A stretch of 25,262 bases of DNA from CAWJHE01 sp964614855 (GCA_964614855.1 CAZTMX010000018.1:1-25262); one strand, 5' to 3'. Shown: positions 1 to 7,518, numbered from the stretch's first letter. Notes: generated from the sequence alone by a model not told the origin. Translations and numbers: made by a program.

Positions 1-335
1 CGGTAGAGGCCACAACCAGAAGCAAAAAATATACTTCTAGGATTATTAGGATCGAAAGCAAATTTCATCGAAACGTTTCCGGGTTGAAGGCCCCCCGTTT
101 TATCTTGCCATGTTATTCCACCATCTATTGACTTTAAAACATTGGCACCTTCCAAAAACGAAGACAATAGAATGTTATTGTTGCCAGGGTGAACTGCTAA
201 GGCAGCCAAACGAACACCATAGGGGCCGTTTGTCGTCCAAATATTATCACCTGCTCGGACATAATTGACAAAGATAAATAGAAACATAAAAACCGTCAAA
301 CCGGACAAAATTGTTTTGAGCGTTCTATTGATCAC
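1..335 (-). CDS. Secreted Asp-box (BNR/sortilin-like) repeat protein, N-terminal part
   Basis: The reading frame opens with GTG at 335 and stays open for 111 codons to the window edge, so the C-terminal part is missing. Residues 1-28 form a typical signal peptide: two early basic residues, a hydrophobic core rich in Leu, Phe and Ile, and a likely cleavage after the Ala of VRA. Residues 69-76 (SIDGGITW) match the Asp-box pattern S-x-D-x-G-x-T-W found in BNR, sortilin and plant PSII-assembly-type beta-propellers. HPGN and DPNN turns flank the box, as is usual between propeller blades. The protein is therefore probably exported and propeller-shaped; its ligand or substrate cannot be read from this fragment. 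A GAGG lies just upstream of the GTG. The DNA is clearly more AT-rich than the genes to its right, which suggests a recent arrival or a different expression class. Confidence 0.75.
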   Translation of the reverse strand, partial: MINRTLKTILSGLTVFMFLFIFVNYVRAGDNIWTTNGPYGVRLAALAVHPGNNNILLSSFLEGANVLKSIDGGITWQDKTGGLQPGNVSMKFAFDPNNPRSIFFASGCGLY

Positions 336-424
336 AGGAGCCTCTTTTCTTTGTCGCAATAATTGGCATTACATTTGAGCATTAAGTTAGTCCCAGCAGC
401 CTTACTGCTTAGTTCCCAAACACA

Positions 425-1204
425 TCATTCTCGCAGCAATTGCAGCATTTGCGCATGCACCGCGGCCGGTGCAGCCAGGATGGAGTGCGGCGGCTGCATG
501 AAGCCCTGCCCACCGTGGATGTCACTGACCACCGCCCCGGCCTCGCGGGCAATAAGCGAGCCGGCGGCGATATCCCAGGCTTCCAAACTCAACTCCCAGT
601 AGCCGTCGAAGCGCCCTGCTGCCACATAGCACAGATCCAGCGCCGCCGAGCCCAACCGGCGTACAGCCTGGGCGTTGAGCGAAAAGCGGGCAAAGTTCTC
701 CAGGTTGGTGGACGAACTGGTGCGGATATCATAAGGGAAACCGGTCACCAGCAGGCTGCGGTCAAGCGTCTGCGTACTGGATACCCGCAGCGGCACGCCG
801 TTGAGCCAGGCGCCCACCCCGGCCTCGGCGCTGAAGCACTCGTCGCGCATCGGATCATAGACGACACCCAGCCGTATCTCGTCCCCTTCCGCATAAGCGA
901 TCGCCACCGAAAAAATGGGCAGCCCGTGGGCAAAGTTGACCGTGCCGTCCAGCGGGTCGATATACCAGCGGCGCCCGTTGTGCCCGCTCACCCCGCCGCT
1001 TTCCTCCGCCACGACGGTATCCTGCGGGAAGCGGCGTTGGATCTCGCCCAGTAAAAAGGCTTCAGACTGGCGGTCGACCTCGGTGACCGGGTCAATAGCG
1101 CCTTTGTATATCACCTGGTGGTCGCGGCCAAAGCCGCTGCGCAGGATCACCCCCGCCTGGCGCGCCAGGATCTCGATATCAGTCAGTGTGGGTGTCGTTG
1201 TCAA
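425..1204 (-). CDS. Inositol monophosphatase family protein (SuhB-like)
   Basis: A 259-residue Mg-dependent sugar or inositol phosphatase of the FIG/IMPase superfamily. All three metal-site elements are visible: E67-E68 in VAEES, the IDPLDGT box with D83, D86, G87 and T88, and W210-D211 in EAWDIAAG. The early DPVTEVD stretch (about 38-44) is the loop that usually contributes to the third metal. The length is normal for the family. The start is TTG at 1204, supported by AGAGGAG seven bases upstream. It is probably the last gene of a unit with the HD hydrolase (71 bases upstream) and hutI. The family covers inositol-1-phosphatase, histidinol-phosphatase and fructose-1,6-bisphosphatase activities, so the substrate is not settled; adjacent hutI concerns histidine breakdown and does not argue for histidinol phosphate. 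Confidence 0.9.
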   Translation of the reverse strand: MTTTPTLTDIEILARQAGVILRSGFGRDHQVIYKGAIDPVTEVDRQSEAFLLGEIQRRFPQDTVVAEESGGVSGHNGRRWYIDPLDGTVNFAHGLPIFSVAIAYAEGDEIRLGVVYDPMRDECFSAEAGVGAWLNGVPLRVSSTQTLDRSLLVTGFPYDIRTSSSTNLENFARFSLNAQAVRRLGSAALDLCYVAAGRFDGYWELSLEAWDIAAGSLIAREAGAVVSDIHGGQGFMQPPHSILAAPAAVHAQMLQLLRE

Positions 1205-1275
1205 ATTGCAACTCCTCTACAGGCTTAACGTAAATGCAGATGGTGTGGGTGCGGCTTGCGGTCGATCTTTCACGC

Positions 1276-2016
1276 TCAGCGCTCGCCAAACGTTTCTGCC
1301 TGCAATTGTTCAAAATATTCCGCCATCACGCGGTGGCGGGCTTCAGCCAGGGCGCGCCCGGTGTTGGTGTACATGCGCTCTTTGAGCTTACGCAGCTTGA
1401 AAATGTATTCGTGGTAGGCGCTGTGCAGCTCGCCGAGCTGCAGCGGACCGCCGCCGAGGAAGCTCTCGGAGGGCTGGATGTAAGCCGGAAGACCGGCGTT
1501 GGCAGCATAGGCCACGGCGCGGGCTACACCGATCGCCCCGATAGCATCCAGCTTGTCAGCATCAAACAACACCTGCGCTTCCAGGGTCTGCGGCTGCTGG
1601 CTGTCATCGCGGAAGCGGTGGGCGCGTATGCAGTGCTGCGCCGCCCGGATATCCGCTTCGTCCCAGCCTTCGGCGCGCAGCACCTCCCCGGCAAATTCGG
1701 TGGCGCTTTCATGGTGGGAGAGGCGCGCCGGCTCGCTGTTCGCCGTGACGCTGCCAACTGGCGCATCGCCAGTCAGTGGATTGCCACCTGGCGCATCGGG
1801 TAACCCTGGGGCGCCGGGTTTCCCTGCGTCTGGCTGGGCAGGGTCTTGTGCGCCGCCCACATCATGCAGCAGCGCCGCCGCGCCCACGATGCGCGCATCA
1901 GCGCCTTCGGCGGCAGCGATGCGCAGGGCGGTGCGGTGGACACGCAGAATATGGTCAAACCCATGGACGGGGTCAGCAGCAGGGTACCAGGCACGCGCCT
2001 GTTCGATAGTAGGCAA
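1276..2016 (-). CDS. HD-domain phosphohydrolase with Gly/Pro-rich insert
   Basis: A 246-residue HD-superfamily metal-dependent phosphohydrolase resembling the YedJ-type group. The metal-site pattern is present: H18 and H22 in HGFDH, H51-D52 in LLHDVG, H101-H102 in SHHESA, and the DADKLDAIGAIG stretch at 152-163. Between the HD pair and SHHESA, residues about 55-98 form a Gly/Pro/Ala/Asp-rich insert that the compact family members I know lack; it is encoded partly by a 30-base repeat. The start is TTG at 2016, with GAGG nine bases upstream. It lies 30 bases after hutI on the same strand, so co-transcription is likely. The natural substrate, probably a nucleotide or phosphate ester, is unknown. 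Confidence 0.85.
   Translation of the reverse strand: MPTIEQARAWYPAADPVHGFDHILRVHRTALRIAAAEGADARIVGAAALLHDVGGAQDPAQPDAGKPGAPGLPDAPGGNPLTGDAPVGSVTANSEPARLSHHESATEFAGEVLRAEGWDEADIRAAQHCIRAHRFRDDSQQPQTLEAQVLFDADKLDAIGAIGVARAVAYAANAGLPAYIQPSESFLGGGPLQLGELHSAYHEYIFKLRKLKERMYTNTGRALAEARHRVMAEYFEQLQAETFGER
1752..1811. repeat. Two 30-base imperfect tandem units inside the HD gene
   Basis: The 16-base core GCCAaCTGGCGCATCG at about 1753-1768 recurs at 1783-1798 as GCCAcCTGGCGCATCG, exactly 30 bases later. The unit is a multiple of three, so each copy encodes ten residues of the Gly/Pro-rich insert on the - strand. The flanks of the two units differ more, so this looks like an old duplication rather than an active microsatellite. 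Confidence 0.6.
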
Positions 2017-2046
2017 TTCTTCTATCCTCTTTTCCAGAAAAACCCG

Positions 2047-3297
2047 CTAGACCTCGTAAACAATGCCCTTCTTGATCACCGTGTGCACCAGGTTGGCGCC
2101 AAAGCGGTAGCCCAGGTGGCGGTAATCATTTACGGAGAGCACCAGCAGGTCGGCCTGCTTGCCGGACTCGATGGAGCCGATTTTATCTGCAAGCGAGACT
2201 GCCGCGGCCGCGTTGATGGTGGCGGCGGCAATCGCTTGCGCAGGCGTCAGGCGCATATAGCGGCAGGCCAGCGCCATGGCAAACTGCATATTTTCACACC
2301 AGGCGGTGCCGGGGTTGAGGTCGGTAGCCAGCGCCAGCAGCCCATTTTCAGACAGGATCTGGCGGGCGGGGGTGTATTCCTTCTCCGCCAGCCCAAAGGG
2401 GGTGCAGGGCAGCGCCACGGCGACCGTATTGCTGTGCGCCAGCGCCAGGATATCCTCCTGCGAGGTCTTAACCAGGTGGTCAGCGGAGACAGCGCCCAGC
2501 CCAGCCGCCAGTTTTGCGCCGCCCAGGTTATCGAATTCATCAGCATGGATCTTGAGCGGAAAACCCAGCGCCCTGGCCTTCGCCAGGATGCGGCGCGACT
2601 GCTCCAGCGTAAAAGCGCCGGTCTCGCAAAAGACATCCACAAAGGGCAGCGGCGCGGCGGGGGCATGCTGTCCCAGCCATGCCAGCAGCTCTGGCAGCAT
2701 GCACTCGACGAGCAGATCAGTATATACGTCCGGGTCGTGCTTGTATTCGGGGGCGATGGCGTGGGCGCCCAGGTACGTGGGCACGATCTCCAACGGACCT
2801 TCCTCGCCCAGAGCCAGCAGCGCTTGCAGCATCAGCAGCTCGGTGTCTGCATCCAGCCCATAACCGGTTTTGACCTCGGCGGTGGTGGTGCCGTGGCGGA
2901 ACATTTCCCACAGGCGCGGGCGCGTCTCCTCCGCCAGGCTCTCCGGCGTGCTGGCGCGGGTGGCGCGCACGGTGGAGAGGATACCGCCGCCAGCTGCCAG
3001 GATTTCCATATAGGTCTTGCCTTCCAAGCGCTGTTCAAATTCGCCGGCGCGGTCGCCGGCCCAGATGGCGTGGGTGTGCGGGTCGACAAAACCCGGCAGT
3101 ACCACCTTGCCGCCGGCGTCCAGGGTTGGCTCATCCGGGTATGCCTGCAGCAGCTCGGCAGTCGTTCCTACGGCAGCAATTTTATCGTTGTGCACCAACA
3201 CTGCACCGTCCGGGATGATCCCCAGGCGCCCCAGCTCGGCGCCGCGCTGCGGACCGCCTGCCAGGGTCAGCAATTGAGAAGCAGAATGGATCAGCAT
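2047..3297 (-). CDS. hutI: Imidazolonepropionase
   Basis: HutI hydrolyses 4-imidazolone-5-propionate to N-formimino-L-glutamate, the third step of histidine degradation, in the cytoplasm. The 416-residue length is typical. Amidohydrolase landmarks are in order: H74 and H76 in DPHTHAIWAGDR, Y146 in KTGYG, H178 in YLGAHA, H251 in KIHADEFD, H274 in SADHLV and D326 in ATDLNPGT. The WAGDR, KTGYG and HADEF elements favour HutI over other amidohydrolases. The ATG at 3297 follows GAGGGAG by a few bases. No hutH, hutU or formimidoylglutamase lies in the window, so the rest of the pathway must be elsewhere. It is the first gene of a - strand unit with the HD hydrolase and the phosphatase, and is divergent from aspartate ammonia-lyase. 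Confidence 0.96.
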   Translation of the reverse strand: MLIHSASQLLTLAGGPQRGAELGRLGIIPDGAVLVHNDKIAAVGTTAELLQAYPDEPTLDAGGKVVLPGFVDPHTHAIWAGDRAGEFEQRLEGKTYMEILAAGGGILSTVRATRASTPESLAEETRPRLWEMFRHGTTTAEVKTGYGLDADTELLMLQALLALGEEGPLEIVPTYLGAHAIAPEYKHDPDVYTDLLVECMLPELLAWLGQHAPAAPLPFVDVFCETGAFTLEQSRRILAKARALGFPLKIHADEFDNLGGAKLAAGLGAVSADHLVKTSQEDILALAHSNTVAVALPCTPFGLAEKEYTPARQILSENGLLALATDLNPGTAWCENMQFAMALACRYMRLTPAQAIAAATINAAAAVSLADKIGSIESGKQADLLVLSVNDYRHLGYRFGANLVHTVIKKGIVYEV

Positions 3298-3570
3298 AGG
3301 CTCCCTCTCAGTTCATTCAAAGAGTATCCGCCTGCGGAAAACCAGCGGGATGGATGGATTATACCGCTAACCAACTGAGACCCATCACACGGGCGAAAAA
3401 TCGGTACAGCAAATCCACGGTGTAGCCCCATCCAGGCTGACACTAATCATAAGGGAGGAAATCCCTGATGTGCTCCTATCCACCGCGAAAGCGGGCAGAA
3501 CTTATACATCTCTTACAATGTTATTTGGACAATTTCGGTATAATTTTTCTATTGAATTGAACGGAGGAGC
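3298..3570. promoter_or_regulatory. Divergent hutI/aspA intergenic region with two -10 candidates
   Basis: This 273-base region separates two divergent amino-acid catabolic genes. On the - strand, TATAAT (3358-3363) sits about 60 bases before the hutI start, but only a weak -35 is visible. On the + strand, TATAAT (3539-3544) lies about 27 bases before aspA; its upstream TTACAA (3513-3518) is 20 bases away, longer than ideal. No confident operator or riboswitch was found. Confidence 0.45.
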
Positions 3571-5013
3571 ATGATGCAAACCACATTTCGTACCGAACAG
3601 GACTCGCTGGGCGAACTGGCGGTACCGCAGCAGACACTGTACGGCATCCAGACCCAGCGCGCTGTACAAAACTTCCCCATCTCAGGGCTAAAACCCTGGC
3701 GGGCATTTATCTGGTCGATGGGGCTGATCAAACTTGCTGCCGCCGAGGTTAACCGCGACCTGGGTCTGCTGGAGCCAGAGATCGCCAACGCGATCATCCA
3801 GGCGGCGCAGGAGGTGGTGGACGGTCGTTGGGATGAACAGTTTGTGGTCGATCCCTTCCAGGCGGGCGCCGGAACCAGCCACAACATGAACACAAACGAG
3901 GTGATTGCTAATCGCGCCACACAGCTTTTGGGCGGTGAGAGCGGGCAATACCGCGTGCACCCCAACGACCATGTCAATATGGCACAATCCACCAACGACA
4001 CCATCCCCACCGCTATCCGCCTGGGCGCGCTGTGGCGGCTGGACGAGCTGGATGCGGCGGTGACAGGGCTGGCGGCGGCGTTGGAGCAAAAGGCGCTGGA
4101 ATTCGAGGATGTGATTAAATCCGGGCGCACCCACTTGCAAGACGCAGTGCCGGTGAGGCTGGGTCAGGAGTTCGGTGCCTATGCCAAAGCGGTCAGCCGC
4201 GACGCTGAGCGCATTCGGCGCAGCGCACAGGGACTGCGGCGGCTGGGCATCGGCGGCACGGCAGCCGGCACCGGCTTGAACGCCCACCCGCAATACGCCG
4301 CCCGCATGGTACAGGCGCTCTCAGCACATACCGTTCTGGAGCTGTACCTTTCAGATAACCTGTTTGAGAGCATGCAGTCGATGGCAGATGCCGCCGATTT
4401 TTCCGCCGCACTGCGCACGCTGGCGATCACGCTAACACGCATCGCCAACGATTTCCGTCTGCTGGCCTCCGGCCCGTCCACCGGGCTGGATGAATTACAC
4501 CTGCCCCCAGTCCAGCCAGGGTCTAGCATCATGCCGGGCAAGGTCAACCCGGTGCTGGCGGAAATGCTGAACATGGCCATGTTTCACGTACAGGGCTGCG
4601 ACCTGACCATTTCGCTGGCTGCGCAGGCGGGGCAGCTGGAGCTGAACGTGATGATGCCTATCATCGCCCACAACCTGTTTGAAAGCATGCAGGTGATGAT
4701 CGGGGCGGTTACCGCCTTTAGCGAAAAGTGCGTGCTGGGGCTACAGGCTAACCGCGTCAAAGCCGAGGGCTGGCTGGAACAAAACGCCATCCTGGTAACT
4801 GCGCTCAACCCGTTGATCGGCTACAGCGCCGGGGCGCAGCTAGTGAAGGAAGCGCTCAACAGCAAATGCACCATCCGCCAACTGGCGCTGGATAAGGCGC
4901 AGAGAGGCGAATTGATACGCCAATCCGACGGCAGCCCGGTGACTCCAGAGGAAATCGAGCGTGCGCTGGGGGATCTGCGCCGCCTGACCGAAGGAGGCAT
5001 CTGGGCGGGTTAA
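3571..5013 (+). CDS. aspA: Aspartate ammonia-lyase
   Basis: AspA converts L-aspartate to fumarate and ammonia. The 480-residue protein belongs to the fumarase/aspartase superfamily: it has the signature GSSIMPGKVNP at 317-327 (catalytic S318 or S319, K324), AGTSHNMNTNEVIANRA near 100-116, and S140-T141 in the QSTND box. Aspartase is favoured over class II fumarase by LYGIQTQRAVQNFPISG near the start, DAVPVRLGQEF at 191-201, and GQLELNV with LFES in the C-terminal half. Fumarase remains the main alternative. Two ATGs lie in tandem; GGAGG at 3563-3567 is three bases before the first but six before the second (3574), so the second is the likelier start and the protein may be 479 residues. Together with hutI it suggests amino-acid catabolism. 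Confidence 0.88.
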   Translation: MMQTTFRTEQDSLGELAVPQQTLYGIQTQRAVQNFPISGLKPWRAFIWSMGLIKLAAAEVNRDLGLLEPEIANAIIQAAQEVVDGRWDEQFVVDPFQAGAGTSHNMNTNEVIANRATQLLGGESGQYRVHPNDHVNMAQSTNDTIPTAIRLGALWRLDELDAAVTGLAAALEQKALEFEDVIKSGRTHLQDAVPVRLGQEFGAYAKAVSRDAERIRRSAQGLRRLGIGGTAAGTGLNAHPQYAARMVQALSAHTVLELYLSDNLFESMQSMADAADFSAALRTLAITLTRIANDFRLLASGPSTGLDELHLPPVQPGSSIMPGKVNPVLAEMLNMAMFHVQGCDLTISLAAQAGQLELNVMMPIIAHNLFESMQVMIGAVTAFSEKCVLGLQANRVKAEGWLEQNAILVTALNPLIGYSAGAQLVKEALNSKCTIRQLALDKAQRGELIRQSDGSPVTPEEIERALGDLRRLTEGGIWAG

Positions 5014-5125
5014 GCCGCAGCTTTTACACATACTTTATGGATTTTCCGGGCATCGCGTCGTATCATTACAAAACCAGAACGTGCCTTCAGGTGTCTGATG
5101 AGTTAACAGGGGTGGGGTAACAATT

Positions 5126-5932
5126 ATGGAACCCGCTTATGTCTTGGTAATCGAAGACGACGAGATCGTTGCACGGACAATTGAACGCAGCTTACGTGGG
5201 GAAGAATTTCGCGTTGTCCTGGCAAACAGCGGGGTGGAGGGGCTGAAGTCCGCCCGGCGGCGCCCGCCAGATATGGTCATCCTGGATATCATCATGCCCG
5301 GAATGGATGGTTATTCTGTTTGCAAAGAAATGCGCGCCGACCCCCTGCTGGCGGATACCCCAATTCTATTCCTGACAGCAAAAATCAAAGATGAAGACAA
5401 GATCGCCGGGTACAAGATCGGCGCCGATGATTACCTGTGCAAGCCTTTCAACATCGACGAGTTGATCCTGCGCCTGCGTGCCATCATGCGCCGCGCCCGC
5501 AGACCCGCAGGAGCGACTGCAGCAGGCGCGCCGAAAAACGGCGGGGGCCAGGCTGGGGCAGAAGCGGTAGACGGCATAGATGAGCAAAACGCACAGCAAG
5601 GTACACCGGTAGCTCAGCAAATCCAGGTAGGCAGTTATGTGCTGGATACGCGCACCTTTGAGTTGGAAACCCCTTCGCGCGGCAAAATCCAGCTTACCCC
5701 GGTGCAGTTTGAGCTGCTGCGCCACCTGATGCGCCACCAGGGCGAGATCTTCACCCCCGAGCGGCTGCTGGACGAAGTGTGGGATTATCCATCCGATACA
5801 GGCAGCCCGGACCTGGTGCGGGTGCACATCAAGAACCTGCGCGAACGGGTGGAGCCCGACCCGCGCACACCCAGGTTTATCCGCACCGTACCGGGCTACG
5901 GGTATATGGTGAGTGCGGAGAGCGAAGCGTAA
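5126..5932 (+). CDS. OmpR/PhoB-family response regulator
   Basis: A 268-residue two-component transcription factor. The receiver domain (about 5-122) has the acidic pair D11-D12, phospho-acceptor D54 in ILDIIMPGMDG, T84 in LFLTAK and K106 in LCKPF. A Gly/Ala/Gln-rich linker (about 127-165) leads to a winged-helix DNA-binding domain (about 168-262) with the usual LTPVQFELL, TPERLLDEVW, VRVHIKNLRERV and RTVPGYGYM elements. The linker is longer than in PhoB or OmpR. A purine-rich GGGGTGGGG precedes the ATG. No histidine kinase lies next to it, so its partner is encoded elsewhere. The gene stands alone and ends at a strong terminator 84 bases downstream. The target genes are unknown. Confidence 0.93.
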   Translation: MEPAYVLVIEDDEIVARTIERSLRGEEFRVVLANSGVEGLKSARRRPPDMVILDIIMPGMDGYSVCKEMRADPLLADTPILFLTAKIKDEDKIAGYKIGADDYLCKPFNIDELILRLRAIMRRARRPAGATAAGAPKNGGGQAGAEAVDGIDEQNAQQGTPVAQQIQVGSYVLDTRTFELETPSRGKIQLTPVQFELLRHLMRHQGEIFTPERLLDEVWDYPSDTGSPDLVRVHIKNLRERVEPDPRTPRFIRTVPGYGYMVSAESEA

Positions 5933-6015
5933 GCTGGCTACTGAATATAAACAGCTAATTTTAATGGGTGGGTCAAGCAAGGGGTTTGTAAAAGTCATGG
6001 TACAAAAACGAAAAT

Positions 6016-6047
6016 CCGCCAGGGAAATCCTGGCGGTTTCTTTTTTT
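6016..6047 (+). terminator. Rho-independent terminator, probably bidirectional
   Basis: A perfect 8-bp stem (6016-6023 with 6029-6036, CCGCCAGG/CCTGGCGG) and a 5-base loop are followed on the + strand by TTTCTTTTTTT. It ends the response-regulator transcript. Read on the - strand, the same stem is followed by ATTTTCGTTTTT and lies 15 bases beyond the tRNA-Cys 3' end, so it can also stop the tRNA transcript. Confidence 0.9.
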
Positions 6048-6050
6048 GAG

Positions 6051-6121
6051 AGGCGACGACGGGATTTGAACCCGTGATCAGGGTTTTGCAGACCCTTGCC
6101 TTGCCACTTGGCCACGTCGCC
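6051..6121 (-). tRNA. tRNA-Cys (GCA)
   Basis: A 71-base gene without encoded CCA. The acceptor GGCGACG (from 6121) pairs with CGTCGCC ending at 6052, and the discriminator is U at 6051, as expected for Cys. The T arm carries GGTTCAAATCC. The anticodon stem is GGGTC/AACCC-type around a loop with anticodon GCA. It is the last of three tRNAs in one transcript. Confidence 0.96.
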
Positions 6122-6193
6122 ATAATAAAAATGACCGATCGCAAACAGCCTGCTGCATTCAGCCATCTGCCATCAGCCATTTCCGATATCGAG

Positions 6194-6266
<73 letters not shown>

Positions 6267-6293
6267 GTATCCGACCTTTTCATAGGCCGGGAG

Positions 6294-6366
6294 TGCCGAG
6301 AGCCAGAATCGGACTGGCGACACCATGATTTTCAGTCATGTGCTCTACCAACTGAGCTATCTCGGC
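6294..6366 (-). tRNA. tRNA-Phe (GAA)
   Basis: A 73-base gene without encoded CCA. The acceptor GCCGAGA (from 6366) pairs with TCTCGGC ending at 6295, with discriminator A at 6294. The D arm TAGCTCAGTTGGTAGAGC is canonical. The anticodon stem CATGA/TCATG encloses CTGAAAA with anticodon GAA. It is the first gene of the tRNA transcript, about 27 bases after the predicted start site. Confidence 0.97.
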
Positions 6367-6399
6367 CTATGCCTTGTGGTTATTACCCAAAGCGCAAGT

Positions 6400-6428
6400 A
6401 TTTTACCCACTTGTTTGGCGCTTGTCAA
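6400..6428 (-). promoter_or_regulatory. Sigma-70-type promoter of the tRNA Phe-Gly-Cys operon
   Basis: On the - strand, a perfect -35 TTGACA (6423-6428) is followed by a 17-base spacer and -10 TAAAAT (6400-6405). The predicted start is near 6393, about 27 bases before tRNA-Phe. This strength fits a stable-RNA operon. Confidence 0.88.
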
Positions 6429-6435
6429 GCGCGGT

Positions 6436-6464
6436 TTGAGATTGTGGCGGCTATGATGTATAAT
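6436..6464 (+). promoter_or_regulatory. Sigma-70-type promoter of the MBL-mutY operon
   Basis: TTGAGA (6436-6441), a 17-base spacer and a perfect TATAAT (6459-6464). The predicted start is near 6471, giving a leader of about 73 bases before the ATG at 6544. Its -35 lies only seven bases from the -35 of the divergent tRNA promoter. Confidence 0.8.
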
Positions 6465-6543
6465 CCTTATGGATTGTTTCAAGCGCGTCCAAATCTTTAG
6501 AGCGCTTTTACGGAACATCAGCAACTATCGCTAAGGAGCGTGA

Positions 6544-7191
6544 ATGGAAATTACCTGGTACGGCCTATCCTGTTTTCGCCTGACCGAACGCGGGATGGCT
6601 ACAATTGTCACTGACCCATACGATCATACCGTAGCCGGTTTTGAGCCGTTGAAACTGCGCGCCGATATTGTTACCATCAGCCATGATGCTCCGGGGCACA
6701 ACTTTGCCCCAGCGGTGAAAGGCAAAGGCCTGGTGCTCACCGGCCCGGGCGAATATGAAATTGGCGGTGTCTTTATCACCGGTGTACAGACAAACGGCGT
6801 TACCAAAAAGAAAGAGAACGAACTGCGCAACACGCTGTATGTTTTTGATTATGACGGCGTCAACATCGCCCACCTGGGCGACCTGCAGCGCGTGCCCAGC
6901 CAGGCAGAAATTGAGGCGCTGGGGAATGTGCATGTAGCGCTGGTGCCGGTCGGCGGCGGCGGTGGGCTGAGCCCGGCGAAAGCCATTGAGGTCATCAGCC
7001 TGATCGAACCCGGCATTGTCATCCCCATGCATTACAGCACGCCGGGCATTGCCCTGGAGTTAAGCCCGGTAACCAAATTTCTTAAGGAAATGGGCATCCC
7101 CAACCTTGAGCCGGTACCATCGCTAAAAATTGCGCGCGGCAACCTGCCGGAAGAAACGCGCGTGGTGTTACTGGCGCAGCAAGGATCATAA
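6544..7191 (+). CDS. MBL-fold protein, UlaG/PF13483-like, with degenerate metal motif
   Basis: A 215-residue protein with the layout of the short UlaG-like metallo-beta-lactamase group: an opening strand MEITWYGLSCFRL, TDPYDH at 23-28, GPGEYEIGGV at 67-76, HLGDL at 110-114 and IPMHY at 160-164. The usual HxHxDH metal motif is replaced by H47-D-A-P-G-H52, so the second His and the Asp are missing. H47, H52, D113 and H163 remain as possible ligands. It may bind a single metal, or have lost hydrolase activity. AAGGAG lies seven bases before the ATG. It leads a five-gene operon from the promoter at 6436. The substrate is unknown. Confidence 0.82.
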   Translation: MEITWYGLSCFRLTERGMATIVTDPYDHTVAGFEPLKLRADIVTISHDAPGHNFAPAVKGKGLVLTGPGEYEIGGVFITGVQTNGVTKKKENELRNTLYVFDYDGVNIAHLGDLQRVPSQAEIEALGNVHVALVPVGGGGGLSPAKAIEVISLIEPGIVIPMHYSTPGIALELSPVTKFLKEMGIPNLEPVPSLKIARGNLPEETRVVLLAQQGS

Positions 7192-7215
7192 GGGAAATTC
7201 GCGAGGAGCTTACCC

Positions 7216-7518
7216 TTGACTGTCAAACTCTTGATGACGTGGGATATTTTGCCTGGGCGTGAGCAGGAATATTTTGAGTTTGTCGTGCGCGATTTCGTCC
7301 CTGGTCTGCAGCGCATAGGTCTGGAGCCAAACGACGCCTGGTTCACCATGTACGGCACCAACCCGCAAATCATGGTCGCCGTGCAGGCGCCAGGTGTTCA
7401 AATGGTCGAGGATGTCATGGCTTCAAGCGATTGGAAAAACCTGACGCAAAGCCTGCTGGAATATGTGGAAAACTTCGAATTCAAAGTCGTGCCTGCGCGC
7501 AGCGGTTTCCAACTGTGA
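7216..7518 (+). CDS. Small conserved-looking protein, possible dimeric alpha/beta-barrel fold
   Basis: A 100-residue soluble protein starting at TTG (7216), with GAGGAG seven bases upstream. The pattern of a first strand (VKLLMTWDILPG), an acidic and aromatic helix (EQEYFEFVVRDFVPGL), a second strand near MVAVQA and a later helix (SDWKNLTQSLLEYVENF) ending in a strand resembles ABM/NIPSNAP-like ferredoxin-fold proteins. This is a fold guess from secondary-structure rhythm, not a family match. No catalytic motif or membrane segment is seen. It lies 24 bases after the MBL gene and overlaps the mutY start by four bases (GTGA), so the three are almost certainly co-translated. Confidence 0.7.
   Translation: MTVKLLMTWDILPGREQEYFEFVVRDFVPGLQRIGLEPNDAWFTMYGTNPQIMVAVQAPGVQMVEDVMASSDWKNLTQSLLEYVENFEFKVVPARSGFQL

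Noticed and set aside
345..424. A terminator after the phosphatase gene
   Set aside because: The five-base AGCAG/CTGCT hairpin lacks a following U tract on the - strand.
1846..3378. A 510-residue open frame antisense to hutI
   Set aside because: It lies exactly over hutI, has no recognisable domain and a Gln/Gly/Arg-rich composition typical of a shadow frame in GC-rich coding DNA.
5366..6166. A 266-residue - strand frame over the response regulator and tRNA-Cys
   Set aside because: It runs through a tRNA gene and a terminator and is antisense to a clear response regulator.
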